Shown here: in pieces, positions 22,661-35,600 of the stretch
How the letters are laid out: each line of letters opens with the position of its first letter
Numbering within the stretch: position 1 is the stretch's first letter
Origin: Myxocyprinus asiaticus
Lineage: Eukaryota; Chordata; Actinopteri; Cypriniformes; Catostomidae
Assembly (NCBI RefSeq): GCF_019703515.2
Contig: NC_059346.1
Location: 49,831,501 to 49,895,500, forward strand
Length of the DNA stretch: 64,000 nucleotides
Reading direction: 5' to 3'
The notes under the pieces: generated by a model
The model's input: the letters and a program-made list of their open reading frames with translations, nothing else
What the model was told of the DNA's origin: nothing
Database searches by the model: none
Program-made: the position numbers and the translations under genes

Positions 22661-24044
22661 AAGAAAAAATTTTGTAAAAGTGAAAAGATTGCAAAGATGT
22701 CAGGAGCCATCTAAAAAAAGTAGGGGAGAGGGTAGTGGGTTGAAAATTTAAATGCAAAGAAAAAAAAATACCCCTTTATTTTTTGTTTGTTTGATTAATT
22801 CATTTATTAATTTCATTGATACATTCACTGGTTACCTTCTTATTGTAAGAGTTTTGGGTACAAGTATCTGATTTGCGGTCACTTATTTTTGCTTGTTTTG
22901 GTGAGGCAAGTCGCTTATTTTGTGCTCATTTTTGAAGACCAGGTCACTTGTTTCTTTTTCAAGATCTGGCAAGTGGTGTATAGTGGAAGTTGTAACAGAT
23001 TAAATAGATACAAAAACAAATACTCTCAATTTGATCTGACTAGATTAGGGGTGGACAGTACAAGAAGCTATAGGATGAGTTTTGTAATGGTCTATGAAGA
23101 TCATTTGACAGGTGCCTGAACAAACTCTGCAAATATGTATCTGAAACCATAGATCTAGGGTTACCTAACTGGCCAAGTTTTGGGCCAAATTTTACAAGTC
23201 CTCTATAAAATATTCAGACTTGGTTTGCAGACACATCTGAATTATTAATGGCTGTAAAATGAAAAATATAAGAAATTCTACAGGCCAGCTGTACAGGCTT
23301 TGAGCATTTTATTTTCCACTTATCTAAAAGCATGCTCTTAATTATTAATGACTGCAAACTGACATTCAGGCTTTGTCCGGCCATGTGAAGGGCAACAAGG
23401 TGACACTGGCAGTAGCTAAAGGGGTTTCCAACATCTAAATCGGTACATAATGAACGTCATGGGTGGCGCTAGGGCTAGGCTAGCATGGCTTAAGTCAAGA
23501 ATATTTTCTGTAAAGCCACAAATATTTTTTAATCTTGTAGTGATGTCAGGAGTACAAGTGCTTTGGTATCAAGTTGATACTAAAACATAGTATATTTTCA
23601 TATTTTAACAATATATTTTAATACAAATTAATATAAATATATAAATGAATGATTCCCATCCTGGTGAAATATTGGAAACTGTGATGAGTTGGTCCACCCA
23701 GAAGCAGTGAGTACCAAATATTTAGGTATATAATCCAGAAAATAAAGATTAGTATATGCAGATGTGCTCAAGGAATGTTTAAACTTTAATGCTGCCTTCT
23801 AGACTCTGGAACTCTGGATTTTCCCACCTCTGACTTGAAAATAATGACTGGAACACAGCTTGAAGTTGGACATCCAACTTGCAAACACTGTGTAGATTGA
23901 TCAACCCCGACCTCAGTGAGTAGCGTCATTTGATGTCATTTCCAAGATGGTGCGACCTCCGAGCATAAACTGGAGCTGGGTTTTGTAAAGCATCAAAACA
24001 AACTTTTAAGTATTTTCACTGCAGGACATTTCTGTAAATACAAT
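22661..24044. other. No recognised gene
   Basis: AT-rich DNA following the possible Gypsy polypurine tract. It could include a degraded Gypsy LTR starting near 22737, but no partner repeat is present to confirm this. Confidence 0.4.
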
Positions 24045-24192
24045 TGTAACAGTTAAAGGACGGTTTAGGAGGAGGCGGGAACCGGCTGAACAGTCAACAT
24101 AAAAGTTTAATAAAAAACTCAACTTAAAACAAACGTAAACAAACACAGACACACTCTCTCTCCCGAATGGCGTCTCCGGCTGCCCTTTATCA
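24045..24192 (-). repeat. LTR-like remnant
   Basis: The sequence begins TGTAACAGTTAAAGGACGG and has the layout TTTAATTAAA-like AT stretch, CACACTCTCTCTC, then GGCGTCTCCGGCTGCCCTTTAT. This resembles the LTRs of the mini-element at 31340-32256 in the same order. It is probably a diverged fragment of a related LTR on the minus strand. No internal region or duplication was found. Confidence 0.35.
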
Positions 24193-24409
24193 GCCTGCTT
24201 TCTTCTAAACTAACAACACCCGATGAATCAATAAAATAAACTTGTCAATTGTACAAAATGTGCATCGAACTACAGAAAGCCGAAAAGGACACTATAGTGT
24301 TTTTATTTTTTAATCACATTTTAAAGTGCATAGTGTTAAAACCACGCAAATTCTTATCTTCAAGCGTATCTGAAGATGAGACAAAAGTTGGTGGTAACCA
24401 GAACACTTC

Positions 24410-24870
24410 ACCCATTGGTGCTTGTAGAACCTATAATTTAAAAGCCATGGACATTAATAGGGAGTTGGTCCTACGTTTGATTCTATAACAGCTTCCACTC
24501 TTCCACTAGATCTTGAAAATGGCTGCAGGGATTGTTTCTGTTCAGACATAAGAGCATCAGTGAGGTCAGGGACTGATTTTGGGCGATGGCTCACATTTGG
24601 TATTCCAATTCATTCCAAAGGTGTTCAAAATGGTTCAGGTCAAGTAAAGTTTTTCCCCACCAGACTCAGTAAAACATTTATTTTATGGACCTTTGTGCAC
24701 AGTAGCATTTTCATGCTGGAACAAAAAAGGTGTGCCCCATTCTACTAAAATGTTTGTGTAAGGGATTGCATTGCTGTATGCTTCATTGCATACATCTGCT
24801 AGTCATTGGTGTAGCAGAAAACCTGTTAATTAGAAAGGGATGTCCACATACTTTTGGCCACGTACTGTAT
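24410..24870. mobile_element. Tc1/mariner-type relic
   Basis: The right end GGATGTCCACATACTTTTGG (24838-24857) resembles the terminal repeat of a widespread fish Tc1/mariner family. The interior phrases (AACAGCTTCCACTCTTCC, CATTCCAAAGGTGTTCAAAATG) fit degraded transposase sequence read on the minus strand. The left end is not sharply defined and may lie as far out as about 24290. No usable frame remains. Confidence 0.6.
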
Positions 24871-27800
24871 CATGTACTTCAAATAAGCAAAAATCCAGCA
24901 AGGAACAGAGGTGTAACAATAAAGATTTTGTTGTTTTGATTGGACAGAAATAGGTCTGTTATTAGGACATGTGCAGAGAAGGCAAGCACATTTGCCCTGT
25001 TAGCATGTAGTCTTTTAATTTGGCCCATCATATATAATGAATGTATTCAGTCAGTTGGTAAATGACATGTCCAACTCACTTGTGCCTGTATACACTGAAC
25101 AGATGAAGCCTAAAGACATGGAGAATTATAGGTGGAGAGTGTTTGTGTATCTCTGTGTGTGTGTTTGTGTTGTGAAAAATGTTTACTCTTAGATATTTGT
25201 TGCTTATCACCAAAAGTTCTAGTCCTGTCTTAGACTTATGTTTTCCTTTCATGCTCAGAAATATTACTCTCTATGTCAGCGTTTAATAAGTGATATCTCT
25301 GCTAAATTTACATAAACGCAATGGATATAGTTTTATCAAGGTAGAAAATAAGATGCACATTATTCATGACTTTGGTGTTTTGTGTTCGCCTGAAAGAGGT
25401 TAGATAAGAAATAAACATTTTCCATATTTAAAACAAGTCTCTTCGAGTATTGGTGAAATGCTTTTTGCTCTTACATGCAAGTATTCTGAACAAGCAATTT
25501 TAGTGCACTGCATGAAAAATAAAAAAAAAGCAGGCAATTGAAGAAAATCGATTTAACCTAGCATACCATGGTGCATTTGAACTTTTACATTATTTGTTGG
25601 AGGGAAAAAAGTGCTTTATTATTTAGCATCTCTCTGGTGGGTCTGCTGCAAAACACAGGTGCAGTGGGATTTTTTTTTTTTTTTTTTTTTTCAGGCAGAA
25701 TAATGCTTTAAGAAAATGACTAACAAGAATAATCAACTGTTCAGTCTGCAAAGGTGCACAGCAGTACAAGCAGATGTCTCAATCAGGTGCCACGTCAAAG
25801 CAGCACAAGGATATGTTGCATAATTACAGTTGTCATTGTGCCACACTCAAACTTAAAGTTGAAGTGCGTAATTTCTGAGCCACTAGTAACACCAACTGAA
25901 ATTGCAAAAAGACTGATTGTGCTCAAGCAGGTTTACAAAACACCACTATCTGCCATTCGTTGGAAAATAGATTGTTTGGGCGGGTTGGAATACTCAAATA
26001 AAATGAGTAATGTTTTGAAAGCTCCACAGAGCCAAAGTGTTTACACTTCACAGGGGAATCAATACCAATACCAATGGGTTGCATATAGTTGTCTCTTCAT
26101 ATTAAACTGGGACAGGAGAAAGTGCTTTAAAACCTCTTCAAATCTGCAGACCCAGATCCAAAAGGGGGCGCAATGTTGCATCAAAAGTTTTTGCTTAACA
26201 TCTTCAAGTCTCCGAATGCATAGGTCACGCATATTTGGTATCGTTTGAAAGCTTAGAATCTGAACTTTTCATTGATAACCATTACTTTTTGCAGTTATGT
26301 TACATAAAGTAACAAAATAAGGCCTGAAAACATTCGGTTCGCAAATCAGCGCCACCAAGCGGTTATGTGGTAGAAATATTAATATGAATATAAAAATATT
26401 TGAAATAGTACGTAAATGGACAAATCATATATCAAATAAAAGCTCTCATTCTCAGGAATGCAACTGTACAATTTATTTTGTTGCCTAATACCACAGTTTG
26501 AAAGATTGTCAAAAGAATCACAAAGTGAAATATGATTTCTGTAAGACATCAAATACAAATTTCTGTTTTATGCGCTGTTCACTTCTGCTGTAAGCCCCAA
26601 ATAGCTTAATACTTTATATCTGCTTTTATCTTAGGCAGTTTTCTTCATTGGGTGAATAATCCATTGTTATATCTTAGATATCCAGAACAAAATATGCAGT
26701 CCAGCAGGAAAGCATGCTACACAAATCATCGTACTGTATATTGTCCACTATTAATAAAATGTTATACATCATCACAAAGTTGAGGATCTCCGCTTTCTAA
26801 TGACACCTAGATTGAGCTTCTAGTCCACTCAGAGGCCGAGATATTCAATGGAACTATGGGGATGGTAAGTGGACTGAAAATTAGATTTAATGTCTATGGA
26901 CGAGCACGATTGTGAGGGCTAAAATGCGTTAGAGCACCACCTACATTTCAGATCTGCATTTTGTGATGGAAGGTGATTGAGGAAAAAAAAACTTGCTGCC
27001 ATCTAGTGGAATAAAATAAGATTTTTTGGAGGGAGAATGAGTGAACAGAACCAGAATAACTGTACATGCTTACGAAGTTAGGACAAAAAGTTTAATACAA
27101 TTAATCATTCGATTTTAAACATATACAATAAAGTATTTTTTTAACGGAGTTCTGAAAAAAGGAGAAACATTTTTGGCAATTAGTCCACAGTATGTGTAAA
27201 TGGTGACCTTTTAAATTTGAGTATGAAAAATTGCAGGTGGTAGCCCAAAGTTGAAGAGGTTAACACTTTAAAAAATATACACTTCACCTTTTAAAGACAA
27301 AGATTTGAAAGACAAAAAGGAGGTTTTATAACACTGTAATCAGCACAATCTGCATAAATATTGAATTTTTTTAAGACTCTTTGATGAATGACAACTGTAA
27401 AGAAAATGCTTGTTCAACAAATGACACCAATAAATATCATATTTATGGTTATACACCATGTCTGAATGGTAAATATTAACATTGCAGTACTTTTTGCCAT
27501 AAAATACAATATTATGGCACAAATGTCTGATGCTTTATGCTTGATATATTGTTGGTCCTTTCTTATTGAGGGCATTAAGGAGGACTTTTTGTTCGCCATT
27601 GTCAAACTTGCAGTGTCTTGTTTAAAGGCCACGATAAAAGTCACGCCGAAGATTCTTATAAAACTGAATTTTTAACATGGGCTCCCTATGAGGCTTGAAT
27701 ATTCAACAGTGTTTACAACTGGTGGAAAAAAACATGTCTAATAGATGTTGCCTGCTGGATGGATCCCGGAGAACTGTTCCCACAGGACACCTCAATGTTT

Positions 27801-28771
27801 TTCACATTGTCTGATTTCTGCATCTACAGGGACAAACTTCTTGAAGAGTATTTACTCTAGAGGGCAACACAAATGAGAGGAGACGGTAGATGTCAGTGCA
27901 GACAGGAATTCAAGGAAAAGTCAAGCCTTTGCTGTACACTCGACTGAGTCGCCAAACAAGAACAAAGGAGAAGGAAGCCGCATGTGAAAGATGCCGAATG
28001 CTCGGACTGCCTTCCACTCTCCCATTCTCCCCAAAGGTAAATATTTGTTAACCATGGTAGCAATGTGGAAGCAGAGGCAGTCCTGTGGAAATGAACAGAG
28101 TTTAATATAGATCATGTCTAGAGCCATTAATTAACCTGGAATTTGAGCTAACAATGTCAAGATTTTAAAATGCTCAGTCTGTTCTCCTCAGCTGTTATAA
28201 TGCTTTGTTGGTTTGCGTGATTGTAATAAACTTTAGTGCAAAGAGCCTTTGATTTTGATAAATTACACCCAAAAATGAAAATTCTGTACTTATTTACTCA
28301 CCTTCATGTTGATCCATCTGACTTGTGTGCTATATTCCAAGTCTTGAAGCAGTAGAATAGCTTTGTGTGAGGTAAGGTATTATTCATTCTCAAATCAAGT
28401 AATTCATGCAAATCATTATATAGATTTCAAATCAAATTTGCCTCCACTGGTGAAAGTTGGACATCAGTAACATCAAACTTTGGTTCTCACGTGCATCCCT
28501 CATGATGTCGAACCTTTTGAGAGTTGCATAATGATTTGCATGATTGATTTGAGAGTGAATAATGACCTAAACTGCACTCTGTTTCTAACGCAAAGCTATC
28601 CTATGGTTTCAGAAGACTTTGTTGTGTGGTTTACTATTATACTTATTTTATAATGCTTTACTTGTCCTTTTTGGAGCTTGAGCGAAGTGTCTGTGCTGCT
28701 AGAACTACCAAGCAGAATTGCAAAAATAATGTTTTGATTGCTGACCGTAATGATTGTTCAATAAAATTACA
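24871..28771. other. 3.9 kb without a supported gene
   Basis: This is AT-rich DNA with a (T)n run at 25671-25692. 25850-26060 and 26190-26460 look like degraded interspersed repeats, but I cannot name them. The frame at 25754-26248 crosses one of these and has no protein character. Around 27780-28140 base composition is higher and a pyrimidine-rich CATCTACAG precedes 27831. A non-coding or UTR exon is conceivable but unsupported. Confidence 0.4.
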
Positions 28772-29051
28772 CAGTAACACTTTACAATAAGGTTCCATTT
28801 GTTAACATTAATTAACAACATTAGTTCACATAAACTAACAATGAACAATACTTTTAAAGCATTTATTAATCTTGGTTAACGTTAATTTTACCACAGGAAT
28901 ACATTTTTAAAAGTTTTATGTTTATAATATTTTTTTTTTATTAACTAACATTAACAAAGATTAATAAAAATATATATTGTTCATTGTTAGTTCATGATAC
29001 CTTATGTATAAACTAATGTTAACATATGAAACCTTATTGTAAAGTGTTACC
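28772..29051. mobile_element. hAT-type MITE
   Basis: About 280 bp with terminal inverted repeats beginning CAGTAACACTTTACAATAAG and ending with the complementary CTTATTGTAAAGTGTTAC. The repeat extends roughly 35 bp (GTTCCATTTGTTAACATTA inward). The flanks share AATTACA, consistent with an 8-bp hAT target duplication with slippage of one base. This MITE type is very common in teleosts. There is no coding sequence. Confidence 0.8.
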
Positions 29052-31339
29052 AATTACACACATCACCTTTATGGACTTTGATTCTGAAGTTAAGTTTCAG
29101 AGTTTGTTCCCATTGTCCTTTTTTTTTTTTTTTTTAACAAAATAACAAATTGATTAATTGGGCAAGAAACAATAACAGAATCTGATGTTGTTAGCTTCAT
29201 TGCAGTGATCAACACTTCTGGAGTGCTGTCTAGAAAATCAGTACATAGTGGTAAAAGCATGTAATATTCCAGCTGAGATCAGTTGATGTGAATGTGTGAG
29301 ACAGAATCAGCGAGTGCCTCTGTCCCAAAGGCAAAATAAACAGGGATGTCTTACGGATTACTGATCTCTACCAAGCTTGAAATATCGAAATGTTGTTACT
29401 TAATTGTCCACGACAGTTGTTTCCAGGTGTCATGTTTAAAAAAATGCAAAAAATATTACATAGATAGTTGCCTATACAATGAAGGATTACACTGACAATA
29501 ATATGGTATAAAAACATAAATGGATACTTTTCTTAAATATTACAATTCTGCGATTGTTTACTCACGTTTGCATTTGTCCGGCTGTGAAACTGACCAAAAC
29601 ACATCATAAAAATAGTCCATGCAACTCATGCACTATGTGTATTCTGAAGCCTCATGATAGCTTTGTGTGAGGAAGAGACTTTCATTTTTTTTTGTGAACT
29701 GACCCTTTAAGTTACATTTAAATATGAATATGTTAATACAATCCCACATAGATAATCTTGCATTTGAGTATGCTTAAAATCTCTCATGATATTAAATTCA
29801 ACTGTCCTGTGGAAGATTCAAACTCAGAGTGAAAGAACAATATGGACCTGATCTTAAAAAGATTCCTTTGGTTTAAAGTAAAACTACCCTTTAATTAAAA
29901 TATAGACAGCACATCAAATATAAGATCACACAAATTAAAATGCAAATACCCAGCTGAAACCTTAAAGGACAGAGGCAAAAGCAATTACGTTCACTGATTC
30001 AGTGGCTCCAAAAATGCAGATTACTGCTTTGCTGTCCTCTCATGCACATAGCAATCAATTCAGGTTTAATTCAATTCAAATTCATTCTGCTCCCCTATCT
30101 ATTGTAATCACTGTGAGGTCCTATTTGTCACCAGTTGAAAGAATTACACAGGTTTGGAGAAACACTCACAGGGGCACCTTATTTATTCATTAAGCGGTCT
30201 CTTGTAACTCAGAACTTTTTAATTAAAAGACTACAAAGCAAAAACCGTGAAGATGAAAGAAGACGTAATATGACGAAGTTTAAAACATACCTAATAGGGA
30301 CCAGCAATAATATTAGGCTTAGTTCAATAACATTTGGGACTTTTAAAATCTGACAGAAGACTCTACTGGACTTTGCATATAAGTGTTTGAAGTAGCCGCA
30401 GAGACCCTTCAGTCTTGTTAAATAACTGTGCACATTACTCTGAAGTTCATGATTAATGTTACAAACATATGAGGCAACCCAAAGCCCAGTGGTATGCGCT
30501 CTTTGACTCTGGTGAGGTAATAAAACCATTGAAGTCCAGCAGAGGGCTTTGGGAATAGAAACTTACATAACCAATGCTGGTTCTGGTTAAGATCAAGCAT
30601 ACAACTTTAAATAAGTTGCTTTTAATTTTCATACACAACTTAAACATTTTATAGCTAATTAACTATGTTTCATCTCAAATTCTCCATTTCCAAAACAAAT
30701 GTCTCTATTCTCCTCTGTATATTTTCTAGAGCAATGTCCTGTTATTATGTCCTACATTAGTATTAAATTAGCAAATATTTTTGTATTATGAAGTCAATGC
30801 TAATAAGAAAGTATACAGTTGAGAACCACTGCTATACATTATATTCAAGTCTAAAACACACAGAAAGCATTGTAGCACCTTTTCAGGCTATTTAGGCCAC
30901 TATTACCTCCAAATATGCATGCTCAATACTATCAAATACCTTTTGTTTGCAGTAAGCTGGACACAATGCATGAGGAAGAGTGACAGATCATAGTCCTTTG
31001 TACAGATAATGGCTGTCATAATGCCAGCTGAGTGTTAGGCAAACTGAGGATTTGAAATGAGAAGTATACTGCAGTGAATGGAAGAACAAAAGCATTGAAA
31101 TGTTCAGATGAGTGCTTGTCTTTGCAAGAGTTCACTCATGAGGAGACTCAAAACAGCACCACAGAGCTTTTCCACCCACACTCTACGGTGCTGTCTATGC
31201 CATCTTATGTAACTATAGAGGATGAAAGCTAAAATACAAATGTCTGTTGTAAAAAAATAAAAAATAAAATAAAAAAAAGCGAGTTTGCTCTTGGACTTTC
31301 AACATATTTGAATAGAACACAGAATTTTAGCTGTCCATA
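29052..31339. other. 2.3 kb without a supported gene
   Basis: AT-rich DNA with a poly(T) run at about 29119-29136. Frames at 30002-30647 are short, lie on both strands and have no recognisable domain. No terminal repeats were seen. Confidence 0.45.
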
Positions 31340-32256
31340 TGTGGCAGACATGCCTCTTGTTCATTGGAACACTCACAAAGCTTTTAATTAAACAAAACAC
31401 AACATAAAACTGCTTTTCAGCATAAACAAAAGCACACTCATATACACTGATGCACACACACAGCGGCTGCGTGCGTCTCTCACTCTCTCTCTCGAACTGC
31501 CATCCCCAGCTCCTCTTTATCCCTCTCCCAGCTGATTGGGCTGATTCAGCACCGGGCGTCCATCATTACGGCCTGGCCACGCCCTCCTCCTTGTCACATA
31601 CCCCCAATGCCCGATTCAGGCTGTGGAAACCTCCGGCCTGACTTACTCCCCCTCCTCTCTTCCTGGAGGGGAAGTGTTGCCTTTTCGTCTGTCCTGCCGT
31701 CAGCCGGTCTTCCCCGCCTCCTGGGTATCTAAGTAGGACGAGGGTAGGGAGAGGGGAGAGGGAAAGAGAGAGCGGGAGAGCCCGAGAGAGAGAGAGGGGA
31801 GAAAAAAAAAAACTCTGCCACATGGTCCTAAGCCAGCTGCACTGCCCCCTGGTGGACGCCAGCAGGCTCCTCCACCTCCTGGTGGATGCAGCGGGCTCCT
31901 CCGCCCCCTGGCGGACAGCAGCGGCGAGGACTCCATGACAGCGTGTCTTCCTCCAATCCCGGGTTTTGGCACCAGTGTGGCAGACACGCCTCTTGTTCAT
32001 CAGGAAAGGAGGAAGCAGGAACCTGGTTAACACTCACAAAGCTTTTAATTAAACAAAACACAACATAAAACTGCTTTTCAGCATAACAAAAGCACACTCA
32101 TATACACTGATGCACACACACAGCGGCTGCGTGTGTCTCTCCCTCTCTCTCGAACTGCCATCTCCGGCTCCTCTTTATCCCTCTCCCGGCTGATTGGGCT
32201 GATTCAGAGCCGGGAGTTCATCATTATGGCCCGGCCATGCCCTCCTCCTCGTCACA
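31340..32256 (-). mobile_element. Non-autonomous mini-LTR retrotransposon (TRIM-like)
   Basis: Two direct repeats of 259 bp (31340-31598) and 281 bp (31976-32256) begin TGTGGCAGAC and end TCACA on the plus strand, with TG...CA ends. They flank a 377-bp interior without coding capacity. The flanking bases CCATA (31335-31339) and CCATG (32257-32261) fit a 5-bp target duplication with one change. A tRNA-like primer site on the minus strand sets the orientation, and a short GGGGGTA purine tract sits before the minus-strand 3' LTR. The second LTR has about 22 bases that the first lacks (GAAAGGAGGAAGCAGGAACC). The interior is CT-rich with a ~30-bp tandem repeat (TCCACCTCCTGGTGGA type, 31830-31915). 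Confidence 0.8.
31957..31974 (-). other. Primer binding site, tRNA-Phe type
   Basis: On the minus strand, one base after the LTR end, lies TGGTGCCAAAACCCGGGA. It is complementary to the 3' end of vertebrate tRNA-Phe at 17 of 18 positions (from knowledge of that tRNA). This fixes the element on the minus strand. Confidence 0.75.
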
Positions 32257-32355
32257 CCATGGTGATGATTTAAGTAGTATCATCCTTGTTAACCAAAAAT
32301 AAACAGTTGCATGCAAGATAGCAAATGTACAAATTGACTTGTTCGATCATATTTT

Positions 32356-32621
32356 ATGTCCAGAAGAGAAAACAGTACATCCACCGGAAATATCTCTTCT
32401 TGTAAACCTGCATCGGCTCAAGATAATATATTTATTCGCTCTGTGGTTCCTCCCTTTGGAAGTTGTCTCTTTTATTTCCCATTGTTTAAAATTTTAAATA
32501 TCCTGCTACGAAGGACAGAAACACACATTGCTATGGTAATAACTCCTAAAGACCCTCTGTCTGATGGTGTTGGGACCCAACTAGTTAAAAACATACAGGA
32601 TGACATTGCACTCCATGGGAT
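32356..32621 (+). other. Unassigned open stretch abutting an LTR
   Basis: From the Met at 32356, 88 codons are open up to the LTR start at 32622, and the frame then runs on into the LTR. The translation is not low-complexity and has a hydrophobic part (residues about 30-50) and a segment TPKDPLSDGVGTQLVKNIQD. I do not recognise the family. It could be a host-gene or transposon coding remnant cut by the LTR insertion, or a chance frame. Confidence 0.25.
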
Positions 32622-35600
32622 TGTTGGGCCTCATGTATTCAGATATAAGACAAAGGCAGGCCTGCACACAGTCGTAAAGCCTGACTGAGGCCTACACACA
32701 CAGTCATAAAATCTTACTGATAACAACCGTGCCAAAAAAAACAAAAAAAACAAAGGGAGTAAAAAACAGACTACAAATCCCATGAAGCCTTGCTCATTTT
32801 ACATCTGTGTGTGAAATTCCAAATGATCCAACTCTCAACTCCTACTGGATGAGGTGCATGACAGAACGCCCGTCAACCATGACGTCATCGGGAGTAGAAA
32901 TACTTCTGAGATCCTTCTGGGCATCGCTTCCAGCAACTTTGCATGCCATGCATAGATGCAGCTCATCGCTGCTCTCAGGTGTAGCCTCCTTGCTCAAGGA
33001 AGTGTAGCATCTGGACCAATCTCAAGACAGTAACAAGCAAAGGTCCAAGTAGGCCCAAGCAGATGTCCGAGATGTCTGCTCTCCCACTAATCATTATCAA
33101 CTCTTACTCCCCCTTTGCTGACACTGGTCCAGCAACTAGTGGACCTCAGAGACATTCCAGGTGGGGGAAGGTAGCCACATGCAAAAGCAAAGGAATGTGG
33201 AGAAAAAACTCACTCCTCCATGGGAAAGACACATAAAGCCCATAAAACAGACTTTTCATCATTAATTTATAGACAAACTGTTCTATAAATGAACATGAAT
33301 ATCCTCAGGACGTGTGTATGATTATTACTGTCTCGTATAGTGTCTTTTGTACTGTATACCATTTTGTGCATGCTTTATGACAGAACCACTAGATAATGTA
33401 CAATTATTGGTATCATGCTTCCTATCACCTTAATCCTTGTGTGATGCCCTAAACATTGGAGAATAGCACCCCCTTATAGCATGCATTGTATGCTTGTTAT
33501 ATTAATCAGAGTATAAAGGGGCACAAACTGCTAGCTTACTCCAATCATGCAAATGAGCCAGCTTCCAAACAAAGGAACTTTTCCTGCTGGAAAATTGCAC
33601 CTTTCTCATTGGTCAAGCCAAACTCGAGAGGAGTGACCTCCCTCAGGATTTAAAGGGCACTGTTGGAGTGACCTCCCTCTCTCTCTCTTCCCTCTTCTCT
33701 TTCTCCCTTCTGCTCATGGTTGCTGCTCTTGTGGGATCGGAAACACCCGGTCTGACCGTGAGGTCGCGGGCCGGCAGGCCTTAACACATCAAGCCATGTG
33801 TAACTTCCTCGACCATAATGGAGTCAAACTAGTTCATCATCATTTCTTCATTCAACACAGAAGAAATTGATTGCAACTTCAACACCATCGACTCAAGGAA
33901 CCATCAAGACTTTCTCCCGAGACTGCATCCGGGCTCTCTCTCAACAGCAAAGGCATTGCAAGTATCATACAATTAACTAACTTAACAGAGGTTTAGTATA
34001 AGCTGTGAACCCCTTTGTTAACAAAGGTGCTTTGAAGTAAGAAACTGATGGTTCTTTCAGGTGGTTAAATGACTCTTGTCATAGCTTCTTTCCCCTGTTC
34101 TGTTCCGGTTTCATTCACTTTCACTTTTCCATTTCCCATGTATGTGTGATTTGTGTGTATGTGATTGTTTAGATTAGTTATGTGTTCGTGATTTAGTTAA
34201 ATAAAGCTTTTGTGTACATTCTTGCGAGTTGATTCTGGTCTGCTTGTACATCAACAACAATTTAACAATTTGATCACAGCTACATGCTAAGAAAGAGTTA
34301 TTTTTCTGTGGCCACGAAAAATATACTTTCTGAGAGATTGATAAACGATCAGTACTGAGTGTTCGCTGGACGAACAGATTCATTGATTGTAATGTTAATT
34401 CAGCTTCTATTAACTGACCCATATATTTATAATTGATTATAACAAGTTATGATTAATTATTCATATTCCCCTTTTAAAGATAATTTGACTGTGGTATATT
34501 TTTATAAATAATCTCATCCCTGTTTTTAAAATGTGTCGCTTCAAAGCTGTACCTAAATATGTGTAATATTATTTTCAATAAGCCATGAGAATAATATTAC
34601 TCCAATAAGAGAATTAATCATAATTACCTTATTAAAGCTAATTCCTTACAATAGAAATTGTGAGCAGATACAACGGGACGTTGTATCACAATTTTAATGG
34701 TGGAGAATTTTATTTAGACAAATAACCAAGTTATTTGTCATTTATCTAATTTATAATGGCTGTCGAACACGACTAAATCCATTATAAATTACCTTACATA
34801 ATAATGTAGAATAAGGACAGTTTAATTTAATTCCTAGCTCATACATACTGTTTCCCTACATATAATGGTGGAGGTACGCAGGCACTTTAACCCATCCCAT
34901 GTACATTTATACTACCAAATTCGCTACAGAAGTAACGTACGACTTGAAACTGTGGCCATACAATCTCCATCTCGCTGGACGATTTGAGATTACTCTGTGT
35001 TCCACCGAACACTCTAACGGATCTGAAGGAGACCGGCGAGCAATCTGCATCTTCATCCGTTTGCCTGCAGAAGTGAAGAAAGAAGATTTCTCTTCCCTCT
35101 TCAAACGAGTCAACGTCGCTGATTTCTCCGCCAGCCCTCCGAGAATCAGCAGCCATTCAGAGACTCCCGTCATCACCCGAGCCTCGAGGAACTGAGTCAG
35201 AGTCAAACGACAGATGAACACATATTCTACCTGCGTCCTCACGCGATTCATTAAGAGGTTTACATCTGGGCAGAGACAGAATATTATAGTGTGTTATTCT
35301 TGTGTATCAAGGTTATTGCTTGTACAGTTTACGGACCGCCGAGTCCGCTCATTGCTGCTAATTATACTTAAGGTATTACTGTAACGTACTGTTATCACAT
35401 ATGAGATTTGCTGTGTTGTAGTCCAACCACGTTGGACTGTTGTGTATTTCCGCCATCGCGGATGAGACGGCACACTGAGTTTATCAATTAATGAACCAAA
35501 GACCGCGGGACGATTTACGAGCCGTCCACCGCGTCTCTGAGTGATAAACTAACAGCTGCTTTCTCTCCCATGAATGCGAAACCGGCTTCGGTGCCGCCAC

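Noticed and set aside
25754..26248. 164-codon plus-strand frame
   Set aside because: No domain or compositional sign of coding; overlaps a likely degraded interspersed repeat.
27780..28140. Possible host exon
   Set aside because: A pyrimidine-rich tract and CAG precede it, but no sustained frame or donor site supports an exon.
31566..32097. Overlapping minus-strand frames
   Set aside because: They lie in the mini-LTR element interior, which is CT-rich with a short tandem repeat; multiple frames are open because of base composition.
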